Of a DNA stretch of 64,000 nucleotides, positions 17,822 through 25,408 are shown piece after piece; position 1 is the stretch's first letter; the number at the start of each line of letters is the position of its first letter. The notes beneath the pieces are model-generated. The model was not told where the DNA came from. It worked only from the letters and a program-made list of their open reading frames with translations, and did not search any database. The DNA comes from Dictyobacter aurantiacus (GTDB lineage: Bacteria; Chloroflexota; Ktedonobacteria; Ktedonobacterales; Ktedonobacteraceae), in the NCBI RefSeq assembly GCF_003967515.1, contig NZ_BIFQ01000001.1, forward strand, positions 2,046,001 through 2,110,000, in the 5' to 3' direction. The translations under genes and the position numbers were made by a program.

Positions 17822-19790
17822 GCCAGATTCGACAGTCAATACACAAATGGAAAAAACCATGCCTGACACATCACCAACCTATAATGGAAAAACCATCCCT
17901 ATTCGCCCTTCACTCAGACGTGGAGGCACACTGTTAATCGATCTCCCCATTGGCGCTCGTCTAACGCTCGGCTTCCTGGCCGCCGCATTGATCGCGGCCC
18001 TGGTAACCGGAGCCACCGGTCTGCAGCGTTCACAATCCCTGAGCAGCCAGGCGGAGTTCTACCGCAGTATCTTAACAGCCAACACCAATTTAAACACCGG
18101 TAGCCAGTATTTACAATTGATGAAGACCGAGACGCAGTCGATCCTGGCGTTGTTGCAAACTCCACAGCCTTCAAATGAGACGCTACAAAACGAAAAAGAT
18201 GCGCTCAAGAGCCTGGTTACGCGGTACGACGGTCTGCTCAATAATTACGTCAATAATGATGTGCTCGCTAAACACCCGGAACAGCAATCTATCCTGGACG
18301 TTATCGATTCATCAAACCAGCTCACCCATCAGCAAATAGTCCTGGTGGGTAGTGCCCAGCGCACCTGGAACATACATAAGACAGCGTTGAACGATATTTC
18401 GCGCTACTTTGACCAGGGCGATATAGCCAGGGCGAGGTACCTGGAGCAGGTGCAGGTTGAACTGACCAATAGCGATGCGACCAGCGCGCTACGCGCCTTG
18501 ATTCAGTTTAATGTGCGCCTGACGGATTCGATCAATAGCGCTGAGACAGTTGAGTTCCAGGATCAAGTTATCTTTACTATTATTGGATCGATCATCGCCT
18601 TTATTTTGATTTTGATTATCGGCCTGGTTATTTCGGGCACGCTGGTACGCAGGCTACGCCAGTTGCGCAATGTAACGCAGGCAGTCGAACAGGGACAGTT
18701 CAATCGGCGCGTGAATGTAGTTGGACGTGATGAGATCGCCGACGTTTCAGGATCAGTGAATGCGATGCTGGAAGCCATTGTGGGCCTGTTGGATGAGACA
18801 CGCAACCAGCGTGACGCGCTGACCAACGCCGCCGAACATCTCTTTACGGATATGCGGGTCGTGAGCGCTGGCGACCTACGCATCAACGCACCCGTCAGCA
18901 ACGATCCAATCGGTATGCTGGCAAACGCGTTTAATTTTACGGTAGGTCGTTTCCGCCGCTTTGTGCAGCGTACCCGCACGACGGCTGAACAGCTTGATGT
19001 GATAGCGCGCCAGCAGACGGAGCGTTCAGAAAGCTTTACCCAGGCTCTCCTGCAAGTCAAAACCACAAATAACAAAGCTCCCCTTATCGTAGATGCCGGA
19101 AAAACAGATCCCCGAGGAAAATCTAACGCGTCGGAGAATCTTGAGAGTCAGCAGGTAGAGTTGCTGACCCAGTTGCGCCAGACGCGCGAACTGATGCGCC
19201 AGGTATCCGATGAGGAGATCTTGCAACGCATTCAGACTATTCTGAAGATAGCTGAACAGTCCTCGCATGCCGTCGAGCGACTTACCAACTTCCCAAAATC
19301 GGTCAGCACATCCTATGCAAAGGTGGATGAACTGCGTCAGCAGTTTAGCGATGACCTGCAGTTACTGGCAAGCTTGAATAAACGTATAACGCAGGAGATG
19401 CAGATCTCACAGCACAATACTACCCGGGGCTTCCAGGAACTGGATAAAGAGATGTCACAGATTACCGCTCGGGCCCGCCTGCTCAAAACACAAGCCGGCC
19501 AGGCGGCTCCCACGGCGGCTAATGTGGAAGCGATACAGGAAGTGGTCAAATACAGCACCCAGTTTGCCAACGACGTGCATGCCCTCGCCCGCCAGGTAAG
19601 CCAGATGGCTCAAGAGATTCGCACCGGCATCGTGAGCTTCCAGTTGGACACCGTTGAGAGTGGCAGCACCATGGCCCCGCTTCCACAGCCCGGTTTTTCA
19701 AATCCCAGCCTGGGTCCAACGCCCCAGGGACAGGCCAGTCCGAGTATGCCCGGGCGAAAAAATAGCATGGGACTATTGGAAACGCGCTAA
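17814..19790 (+). CDS. HAMP-domain membrane sensor lacking a recognisable output domain
   Basis: Chemoreceptor-like membrane protein of about 658 residues. One membrane helix near the N-terminus (LGFLAAALIAALVTGATGL), an extracytoplasmic helical domain of about 170 residues, a second helix (IFTIIGSIIAFILILIIGLV), then a HAMP domain (LRRLRQLRNVTQAVEQGQFN...VGRDEIADVSGSVNAML). The cytoplasmic remainder is long coiled coil; the highly conserved methyl-accepting signalling hairpin is not visible, nor is a kinase or cyclase domain. ATG 17814 overlaps the PstS-like stop codon; an open frame from 17730 also exists. Probable partner of the upstream phosphate-binding protein. Confidence 0.72.
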   Translation: MHKPDSTVNTQMEKTMPDTSPTYNGKTIPIRPSLRRGGTLLIDLPIGARLTLGFLAAALIAALVTGATGLQRSQSLSSQAEFYRSILTANTNLNTGSQYLQLMKTETQSILALLQTPQPSNETLQNEKDALKSLVTRYDGLLNNYVNNDVLAKHPEQQSILDVIDSSNQLTHQQIVLVGSAQRTWNIHKTALNDISRYFDQGDIARARYLEQVQVELTNSDATSALRALIQFNVRLTDSINSAETVEFQDQVIFTIIGSIIAFILILIIGLVISGTLVRRLRQLRNVTQAVEQGQFNRRVNVVGRDEIADVSGSVNAMLEAIVGLLDETRNQRDALTNAAEHLFTDMRVVSAGDLRINAPVSNDPIGMLANAFNFTVGRFRRFVQRTRTTAEQLDVIARQQTERSESFTQALLQVKTTNNKAPLIVDAGKTDPRGKSNASENLESQQVELLTQLRQTRELMRQVSDEEILQRIQTILKIAEQSSHAVERLTNFPKSVSTSYAKVDELRQQFSDDLQLLASLNKRITQEMQISQHNTTRGFQELDKEMSQITARARLLKTQAGQAAPTAANVEAIQEVVKYSTQFANDVHALARQVSQMAQEIRTGIVSFQLDTVESGSTMAPLPQPGFSNPSLGPTPQGQASPSMPGRKNSMGLLETR

Positions 19791-19802
19791 CTACGCTGAA
19801 CT

Positions 19803-19872
19803 CACTTGAGAGGGACAAACGCAGTGGGCCCCTGGTAAGTCAGGGGCCCACTGCGTTTGTCCCTCTCAAGTG
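19803..19872. repeat. Long perfect palindrome (32-bp arms) between convergent genes
   Basis: Arms 19803-19834 and 19841-19872 match 32/32 with a 6-nt loop (GTAAGT); tip GGGCCCCTG/CAGGGGCCC. It starts 13 bases after the HAMP gene stop and ends 10 bases before the convergent crotonase gene end, where it could act as a bidirectional terminator although T tracts are missing. Confidence 0.95.
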
Positions 19873-19881
19873 GGGAAAACA

Positions 19882-20478
19882 TCAGGCGACGCTGATCAAC
19901 ATGGTCAGAAGCTCTTCTGCGTCCTGCAGAAAGCGCCTGGGAGACAGTATCTGGTGTACCAGTCCCAGAGACATCGCGTCGGCCGCATTTAAAGGCTCAG
20001 AGCGTTCTAGCAGGTGTTGTGTTTCTGTCTCACCAACCAGGGCAGGTAATGCTGTCGTCAACGCGCGGGGGAAGAGACTGTGACCAGGAACCGGCAGACA
20101 TAGCGTCGTATCGTCACGCGCAAAAATAGTGCCACACAAAATCGCCAGTTCGCAGCCAGCTCCCCAGGTAGCGCCCTTGATTAAAGCGACGGTTGGAATC
20201 CCCTGCGCCTGCAAGGCTTCCAGGGCAAGCTCGATCGCGTGTGCCGTATCTGCGAGAGCCTGATTGTGCGCGATCGCATCATCTGGTAGATCCAGTCCAG
20301 CACAGAATGCTTCTTCACCCATTCCGGTTAGTACGATGAGACGCGGAGGTTTGTTGCGTGCCTTGAACAAGGCTGCGGAGAGCTGCTCAAGCATCGCTGC
20401 GGTCAACATATTTCGAGGATGTCTGTCAAGAATAAGCCAAAGAATGCCATTGCGTTGACGGACATGTATATCCGACAT
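19882..20478 (-). CDS. Short enoyl-CoA hydratase/isomerase (crotonase) family protein
   Basis: Crotonase-fold protein likely acting on a CoA thioester. Signatures: LIVLTGMGEEAFCAGLDL (oxyanion-hole strand), IPTVALIKGATWGAGCELAILC (second oxyanion glycine with a Glu in GCEL) and the NAADAMSLGLVHQILSP helix typical of the family. At 198 residues it is about 60 shorter than standard hydratases, with the C-terminal helical region reduced. Monocistronic between a palindrome and a longer spacer. Exact reaction unknown. Confidence 0.75.
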   Translation of the reverse strand: MSDIHVRQRNGILWLILDRHPRNMLTAAMLEQLSAALFKARNKPPRLIVLTGMGEEAFCAGLDLPDDAIAHNQALADTAHAIELALEALQAQGIPTVALIKGATWGAGCELAILCGTIFARDDTTLCLPVPGHSLFPRALTTALPALVGETETQHLLERSEPLNAADAMSLGLVHQILSPRRFLQDAEELLTMLISVA

Positions 20479-20662
20479 GAAATACTATATCCTTAATAGT
20501 AGGTGACTTGCCGCGGCACGCGAAAGATAGCACCGGACGGCACGTGCATTGATCACACACAGGCGGTATTTTTGATATTACCATATGCAGAGTAATCGCT
20601 GCTTATGGGTAAAGTATATCTCTACATACTCAGAAATTCAAGCACGTCCTCAGACAAAAAGA

Positions 20663-20705
20663 AAGAACAAGATCGCTTATGAGGTAGGGTTGCGATCTTG
20701 CTCTT
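20663..20705 (-). terminator. Intrinsic terminator of the lytic transglycosylase gene
   Basis: Arms 20663-20676 and 20692-20705 pair at 13 of 14 positions; on the minus strand the hairpin is followed by CTTTCTTTTTGTC. It lies 27 bases past the stop of the leftward gene. Confidence 0.8.
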
Positions 20706-20731
20706 ATCCACATTACGACAGGGCAGGTTAG

Positions 20732-21760
20732 CTAGCCCATAATGATACGAACATAGTTTTGTGTTTCAGCTGGCAGATACGAGAGCCAGGCTGCGCCACC
20801 GGCTGCGACCGCATTGTCAACACTGCCGGAACCGGCATTATAGGCAGCCAGAGCCTTGGCATAATCTCCGCCATACTGATTTGAGAGATTGGACATCATA
20901 CGAGCGGCTCCGTACAGGGCATCAACGGGATCATAGGGGTTAACACCCATGCCCGCGGCTGTCGAGGGCAGGAACTGTGCGATACCCACTGCTCCAACGG
21001 GAGACATAGCGTAAGGGTTAAAGCCGCTCTCTTGATTGATCTGGCGCACAAAATAAACCGGGCTGATACCATATTTCATCGCGGCCTGCTGCGCGATAGC
21101 CACATACTGGCTCTTAGGCAGGTTGGTGGTGTCCAGAGTAGGGGGCGCGGCCACAGGATTCGCCTGTTGTTTAGCCTGTGCTGGTTGCTGTGGCTGGGCT
21201 GCCGGCACCGGCACGGTACGGCCGACCGCGAGGTCAAAATTCTCTTGCTGGGTCTGTGCCCACTTAACGGCACTATCAACCAGCGGCACCCCACTCTGAC
21301 CACTGCCAAGCGGTGTCATGGTAAGCATGGTAAACATCAATACGGCGAAGGTAGCCAGCATGACCAGACCATGACGCACACGCAGGGTGAGTCCATGCTG
21401 CTTTCCCTGCTGGAGACGCAGTGCTTCGGTATCACGTTGCCGTTTTCGATCACCAGGAATAACGATTGGCTGCCTTTTCCCTTGCGTCAATGGCTGCTGT
21501 ATGGTGGCATGTAACGCTAGCACCAATGATTGCGTGGTCTGCGCATTCTGCAGCACGATAGGGGGATAATTATCGGTATGTCTTACCTGCAGCGCGGCTG
21601 TTTGCTCGGTGGTGGTCAGACCCGGAAAGGCATCGGTCTGAAACGTGGATGTGGCAACCTTCCCCGGGACCGGAGTCATCATTGCGACATCGGGGATGCG
21701 CGATCCTGACTGTTCAGCGTCATCGCTCTCCCAGGACCGCAGAGAATTAAATTGTGGCAT
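20732..21760 (-). CDS. Membrane-anchored lytic transglycosylase (SLT domain)
   Basis: Peptidoglycan-cleaving enzyme. A cytoplasmic N-terminal region of about 135 residues precedes a single membrane helix (LVMLATFAVLMFTMLTMTPLG), followed by a Pro/Gln/Ala-rich linker and a C-terminal Slt-type domain: YFVRQINQESGFNPYAMSPVGAVGIAQFLPSTA contains the catalytic Glu (INQESGF), then AAYNAGSGSVDNAV. The type II (N-in) topology places the catalytic domain outside. ATG 21760 follows GAGGTAGGG on the minus strand. Monocistronic. Confidence 0.88.
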   Translation of the reverse strand: MPQFNSLRSWESDDAEQSGSRIPDVAMMTPVPGKVATSTFQTDAFPGLTTTEQTAALQVRHTDNYPPIVLQNAQTTQSLVLALHATIQQPLTQGKRQPIVIPGDRKRQRDTEALRLQQGKQHGLTLRVRHGLVMLATFAVLMFTMLTMTPLGSGQSGVPLVDSAVKWAQTQQENFDLAVGRTVPVPAAQPQQPAQAKQQANPVAAPPTLDTTNLPKSQYVAIAQQAAMKYGISPVYFVRQINQESGFNPYAMSPVGAVGIAQFLPSTAAGMGVNPYDPVDALYGAARMMSNLSNQYGGDYAKALAAYNAGSGSVDNAVAAGGAAWLSYLPAETQNYVRIIMG

Positions 21761-21897
21761 TAAACCCTACCTCATACAAAATATTTTTTTTGTTGCTTTG
21801 CACTTATTGCTATTTGTGAGTCTAACTAAATAAACCGAGCCCCGTCAATTCGTCGTGCACCTCCTAGGCCAAAAGTCATAGAAAAATATGAATAGAT

Positions 21898-21944
21898 CTT
21901 AACCATGCACCATCCCCAGATTATGGGGATGGTGCATGGTTAAG
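21898..21944. repeat. Long perfect palindrome (21-bp arms)
   Basis: Arms 21898-21918 and 21924-21944 match 21/21 with loop GATTA; tip CATCCCCA/TGGGGATG, without the GCGC tip. Confidence 0.95.
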
Positions 21945-21989
21945 GGGAGGTTGAGCGCTCCCGCTCGGGCGTCCGCATACGCGGCCGCA

Positions 21990-22062
21990 CGAGGATATAT
22001 ATGTATGGCGAGCGGAAGGTGCGCAAAGCGCACCTTCCGCTCGCCATACATATATATCCTCG
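21990..22062. repeat. Long perfect palindrome (35-bp arms)
   Basis: Arms 21990-22024 and 22028-22062 match 35/35 with loop AAA; tip GGTGCGC/GCGCACC. The left flank is the inverse of the flanking motif at 8363 and 63141. Confidence 0.95.
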
Positions 22063-22112
22063 TAGGTACCAGGCTGCCCTGGCTTAGAGCCCGCGCTGCG
22101 CGGCAGCCAGGG
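22062..22112. repeat. Repeat family C, copy 2
   Basis: Begins GTAGGTACCAGGCTGCCCTG and continues GCTTAGAGCCCGCGCTGCGC, sharing its first 25 or so bases with the copy at 14283 (inverted there). It lies just after the GH57 gene end (leftward gene). Confidence 0.6.
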
Positions 22113-22114
22113 GG

Positions 22115-23506
22115 TTAAGCGTGGCGGGCGACGTAGCTGAGTTCCGGAACGCGTTCGGGGAACTGTTCTTTGCGGCGCTGCGATTTGCGTTCGGGCTTGC
22201 GCCAGAGGCGCGCGGGCACATAGGGCTGCATAGCGCGCAGGGCGTTAATATAAACCTGCTGCTGCTCGGTGATGACCCGGTTGGGACCCAGCGACCACCA
22301 TTCGGATGGGGTAAAGTAGGCCGATACCTCCGCTTCGGGGCCACTCTTTCCATACCATTGAATCAGGTGCAGGTTATCCGATTGTGCTAACCAGACAGCC
22401 AGGTCGATTAGGTCTTCGTTTCCGGTCAGGCGGGCCATGCCATAGACTTCGCCCATGAGTTGGAGGATCGTTTTCTGGGCCTCGTTTCCCAGGAAAAACT
22501 CCATCCCTCCGCTTCCCGCCCAGGTGGTGGGATATACCGGTAAAGGGAGATAGTGTGGCTGTGCGCGATAGCGTTCGATGAGCTCGCTGGCGGTATAGGT
22601 GTCCACATGATACCGCTGTAGCTCTCCCGGTAGGGCGCGCATAAAGTCAAAGATACCGCTATCGCGCCGATGATGCTCACCAAAGGTTTCAAAGTCCCAC
22701 CCCAGCAGCAACAGGTCACCACGGGTATGGGCGATCCAGTTCGCGTAGGTGTCAGCATACAATGGATACCCACCCCAGCTGCGATTGGAGAAACGATAGC
22801 CGACATCGTCACTGAGCTCAAGGTGCCGCGTCAATAGATAGGGACTGCTGTTACGGGCTTCGCGGGCGGCCCCCGCTTTGCGCACCGGGCGACGGGCGCG
22901 TTTATTCTCTATTGGTAAGGCATAGGGAGCCTCATCACCATGGCGATAGAGGTGGGTACTCTCGCGCCAGCCCATTACCCAGGGGCGCCCATCCATCAAG
23001 GCACCATGAAATCCGGCCATGTCCAGCGCATCGTAGAGCGAGGCTGACATGCACATCTCGGTGGTATCGGTCACCACTGGTCGCTTACCAAAGATGGTCT
23101 CCAATTCCTGAGCCATCTCTTGCATCGAGGTAACGAAGGCGGGCATGTCCAGTAAAAAGAGGAAACTATGGTATGGTTCAACCCCAATCAATTCAACATT
23201 TTCATGCGCCACCAGTTCCCGGAAAAGGTCCAGCAAGGCGCTATCCCACGTTTCCGCCTGGCGTATAAAAGAGAGAGAGAAGCCAATCGAAAATTTCATT
23301 CCCTGACGCACCAGATCCAAAAACATCTGCGCGGCGGGATAATAGCTATACTGCGCCACTTTTCTAAAGTAGTGTTCATTCATTCGTTCGTCAAAGAGGC
23401 AATGGGCAATATCCTCGGGCGTGGCTCCGCGTGGAATGGGCTGAGCCGGTAACTTTAAGCGCCGAGGTTGGTGAACCACAGTGTAGATAGCCAGATCCGC
23501 AACCAT
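22115..23506 (-). CDS. Glycoside hydrolase family 57 protein (alpha-amylase-like)
   Basis: Predicted alpha-glucan hydrolase or transferase of the GH57 barrel. About 463 residues. The family motifs are present: VEPYHSFLFLL, the nucleophile-bearing VTDTTEMCMSASLY (Glu in TTEMC), and the acid-bearing LLLGWDFETFGEHHRRD (Asp in GWDFE), followed by the helical domain with SDNLHLIQWYGKSGPEAEVSAYF. I chose the ATG at 23506 (MVADLAIYT), which follows GAGGATGAGG; another ATG lies three codons upstream. A glycosyltransferase of the GT4 type lies just upstream in the same direction, which fits glycogen or trehalose-type glucan metabolism. Confidence 0.85.
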   Translation of the reverse strand: MVADLAIYTVVHQPRRLKLPAQPIPRGATPEDIAHCLFDERMNEHYFRKVAQYSYYPAAQMFLDLVRQGMKFSIGFSLSFIRQAETWDSALLDLFRELVAHENVELIGVEPYHSFLFLLDMPAFVTSMQEMAQELETIFGKRPVVTDTTEMCMSASLYDALDMAGFHGALMDGRPWVMGWRESTHLYRHGDEAPYALPIENKRARRPVRKAGAAREARNSSPYLLTRHLELSDDVGYRFSNRSWGGYPLYADTYANWIAHTRGDLLLLGWDFETFGEHHRRDSGIFDFMRALPGELQRYHVDTYTASELIERYRAQPHYLPLPVYPTTWAGSGGMEFFLGNEAQKTILQLMGEVYGMARLTGNEDLIDLAVWLAQSDNLHLIQWYGKSGPEAEVSAYFTPSEWWSLGPNRVITEQQQVYINALRAMQPYVPARLWRKPERKSQRRKEQFPERVPELSYVARHA

Positions 23507-23543
23507 ACTCCTCATCCTCCATCCTTACAGCATCTCCTGGCAG

Positions 23544-23582
23544 CGTATTGGCCCGCCGCACGCATGCGCGCCGGGCCAATAC
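23544..23582. repeat. Imperfect inverted repeat
   Basis: Arms GTATTGGCCCG (23544-23554) and CGGGCCAATAC (23572-23582) are perfect complements around a GC-rich imperfect centre (GCACGCATGCGC). It lies between the glycosyltransferase and GH57 genes and may be a degenerate member of the palindrome set or a terminator. Confidence 0.6.
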
Positions 23583-23660
23583 AACAACGAGCAACCTCGT
23601 ATTGGTAGTTAGTAACAAACGTTTACAGGTTATTATTGCAATGCTGGCGACTATAGCTTA

Positions 23661-25070
23661 CTATGCATTATACCCGGCGGACTTGGAAGGAACGCGTACT
23701 TCCTGCGCCACCTGCTCATGCATATGAGACTCGGTCTCTACATCCATCATACTGCTGGGAGACAAAACAATATTCTGCTTACGCGCCAAGAACTCAAGTT
23801 TGCCCACCATGTTGTCAATGACGCGATCCCATAAGAATTGCCGTGCCGTCACCTGGCTGGCCTGGCGCATCTGCTCCTGCTTCTCTGGATGACGGCGCAG
23901 GTAGAGGAGATAGCCAACAATTTCATCGGGATCATCGGTCTCGGTCACAATAGCATTTTCAAATGAGACCGCGTAGTCCTCACCGGTCGAGCCGGTCACC
24001 GCGATCCCCTGGGCCGCCATCACTTCGAGCGCCACCAGACCAAAGGGCTCGTGTCCGCTATTGGCCAGCGTGGCATCGGCGGCGGCATAAGTGGTACGCA
24101 CAAACTCCTCGGGCAGGAAGAAGCGCAGATTATAGATGTCGGCGGGACCAGCCTGCTCGATCGCGTCCAGACACTGCTCCAGATTGGGGCGCTGGGCCAC
24201 AACATCCTGGATCTGCAAGCCGCGATTATAGGCATGGCGAAACACATCGGCTCCGTGAGGCTCAATGCCGCCACGTACAAACAGGGTCACCGGATGTCCG
24301 GCATCTTTTAAACGCGCCACAGCCTCGATAGCCATGATCCAGCGCTTATCGGGATCAAAACGGCCAATCTTGAATAGGAAGAAACGGTCAGGATCACCCC
24401 GGCGCGCGATGGCACGCAGACGTTCGACCGCCTGTGGATCAACTGGATTGAGATGACGGGTAGGGATACCATTGGGAATGACCAGAGGGTTAACACTCAA
24501 CTCCCACATTTTGTGCTTCATGTACTTGCTGACGGTGCAGAGCGTGGTCACGAAATTCAGCCTTCCCCAGTCAATGCGGTTGAGGGACATCAGGCTGTTC
24601 AGGTTCCACAGCATCAAGACCTTTTGTCGCAAGCCAAACCAGTGCAGAAGATCCGAGGTGCGGCACATTACTTCAGCGGTATGCCAGTCCTCCCCCAGGA
24701 TAACAACCGTCTTCCCCTCGGAGGCCGCGGGCCGCACGATATCACTAAAAATATGGTAAGGGACGCTTTCGTTATAATCGTATAGCTTCTGCTCTTCGCC
24801 GTCATATACCCCATTGGGATAATATTTGCTGACCCATTGCGACCAGCGCTTAAGGATCAAACGCCCATCCAGGCGATGCTCAATCGCTGGTTTATAGGGA
24901 TCGCCGATATAAATAAGATGGGTGGTATATCCCTGTGTTGCCAGTGCTTCACTCAACTCGGAAACACGCGTGCCCAGACCACCCGCGGTAGAGTAGACAT
25001 CGGGGCCTTCAAAACAGAGCAGGACAAAGAGCGTATTGGCTGGTGATATTGCTCCGTCTAATTTTATCAT
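23661..25070 (-). CDS. Glycosyltransferase, glycogen synthase-like (GT4 group)
   Basis: GT-B fold glycosyltransferase of 469 residues. N-terminal domain motif FEGPDVYSTAGGLGTRVSELSEAL matches the sugar-nucleotide-binding glycine-rich loop of GT4/GT5 enzymes; DWHTAEVM is the conserved acceptor-domain motif; the C-terminal domain has LFKIGRFDPDKRW and the E-x7-E motif EPFGLVALEVMAAQG. Likely transfers glucose or another hexose onto a glycan or small acceptor. ATG 25070 follows GAGGATGACC. Adjacent in direction to the GH57 gene, suggesting a shared glucan pathway. Confidence 0.82.
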   Translation of the reverse strand: MIKLDGAISPANTLFVLLCFEGPDVYSTAGGLGTRVSELSEALATQGYTTHLIYIGDPYKPAIEHRLDGRLILKRWSQWVSKYYPNGVYDGEEQKLYDYNESVPYHIFSDIVRPAASEGKTVVILGEDWHTAEVMCRTSDLLHWFGLRQKVLMLWNLNSLMSLNRIDWGRLNFVTTLCTVSKYMKHKMWELSVNPLVIPNGIPTRHLNPVDPQAVERLRAIARRGDPDRFFLFKIGRFDPDKRWIMAIEAVARLKDAGHPVTLFVRGGIEPHGADVFRHAYNRGLQIQDVVAQRPNLEQCLDAIEQAGPADIYNLRFFLPEEFVRTTYAAADATLANSGHEPFGLVALEVMAAQGIAVTGSTGEDYAVSFENAIVTETDDPDEIVGYLLYLRRHPEKQEQMRQASQVTARQFLWDRVIDNMVGKLEFLARKQNIVLSPSSMMDVETESHMHEQVAQEVRVPSKSAGYNA

Positions 25071-25408
25071 GATAGGTCATCCTCATTCTCTTAAGTTTTC
25101 TTGGTGGGAAGGAAAACATAGACACCTGTATGCGCCACGATCTCTGGTGTGCCTACTTCTATGTACTGGATAGACATGAAGTGCTTCTACTTGCAGTATA
25201 CAACATAATAACATGTACGATTTCGCCCAAACGCATGTATACAACAACCGGTTTCAACCTTTTCTTCTCGGAGAGGTAAGGTGGCACAGGTGTTAGCATG
25301 CGCGGCCGCCCGGAGTTTTAAATAGTTGGAGCCATAGTACAGGAGGGTGCAGCTGCACCCTCCTGTACTATGGCTCCAATTATTTAAAACCTGGATTACA
25401 TCTTCCTG
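25071..25408. other. Intergenic region with one long palindrome
   Basis: 338 bases between pknB (ends at 25409) and the glycosyltransferase start. The palindrome at 25314-25389 lies just after the pknB stop. The remaining 240 bases are AT-rich and should contain the glycosyltransferase promoter; none was confidently picked. Confidence 0.6.
25314..25389. repeat. Long palindrome (38-bp arms, one mismatch, no loop)
   Basis: Arms 25314-25351 and 25352-25389 match at 37 of 38 positions; the mismatch would be a G-U pair in one RNA strand. Centre GGGTGCAGCTGCACCC. GCGCGGCCGCCCGG lies on its left. Position 20 bases after the pknB stop would allow terminator function. Confidence 0.95.

Larger units (their letters stand above)
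21761..22114. other. Intergenic region with two palindromes and a family C repeat
   Basis: 354 bases between two leftward genes. Contains palindromes 21898-21944 and 21990-22062, the inverse flanking motif at 21952-21990 (GAGCGCTCCCGCTCGGGCGT followed by CCGCATACGCGGCCGCAC), and a family C repeat at 22062-22112. No gene is supported. Confidence 0.75.
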
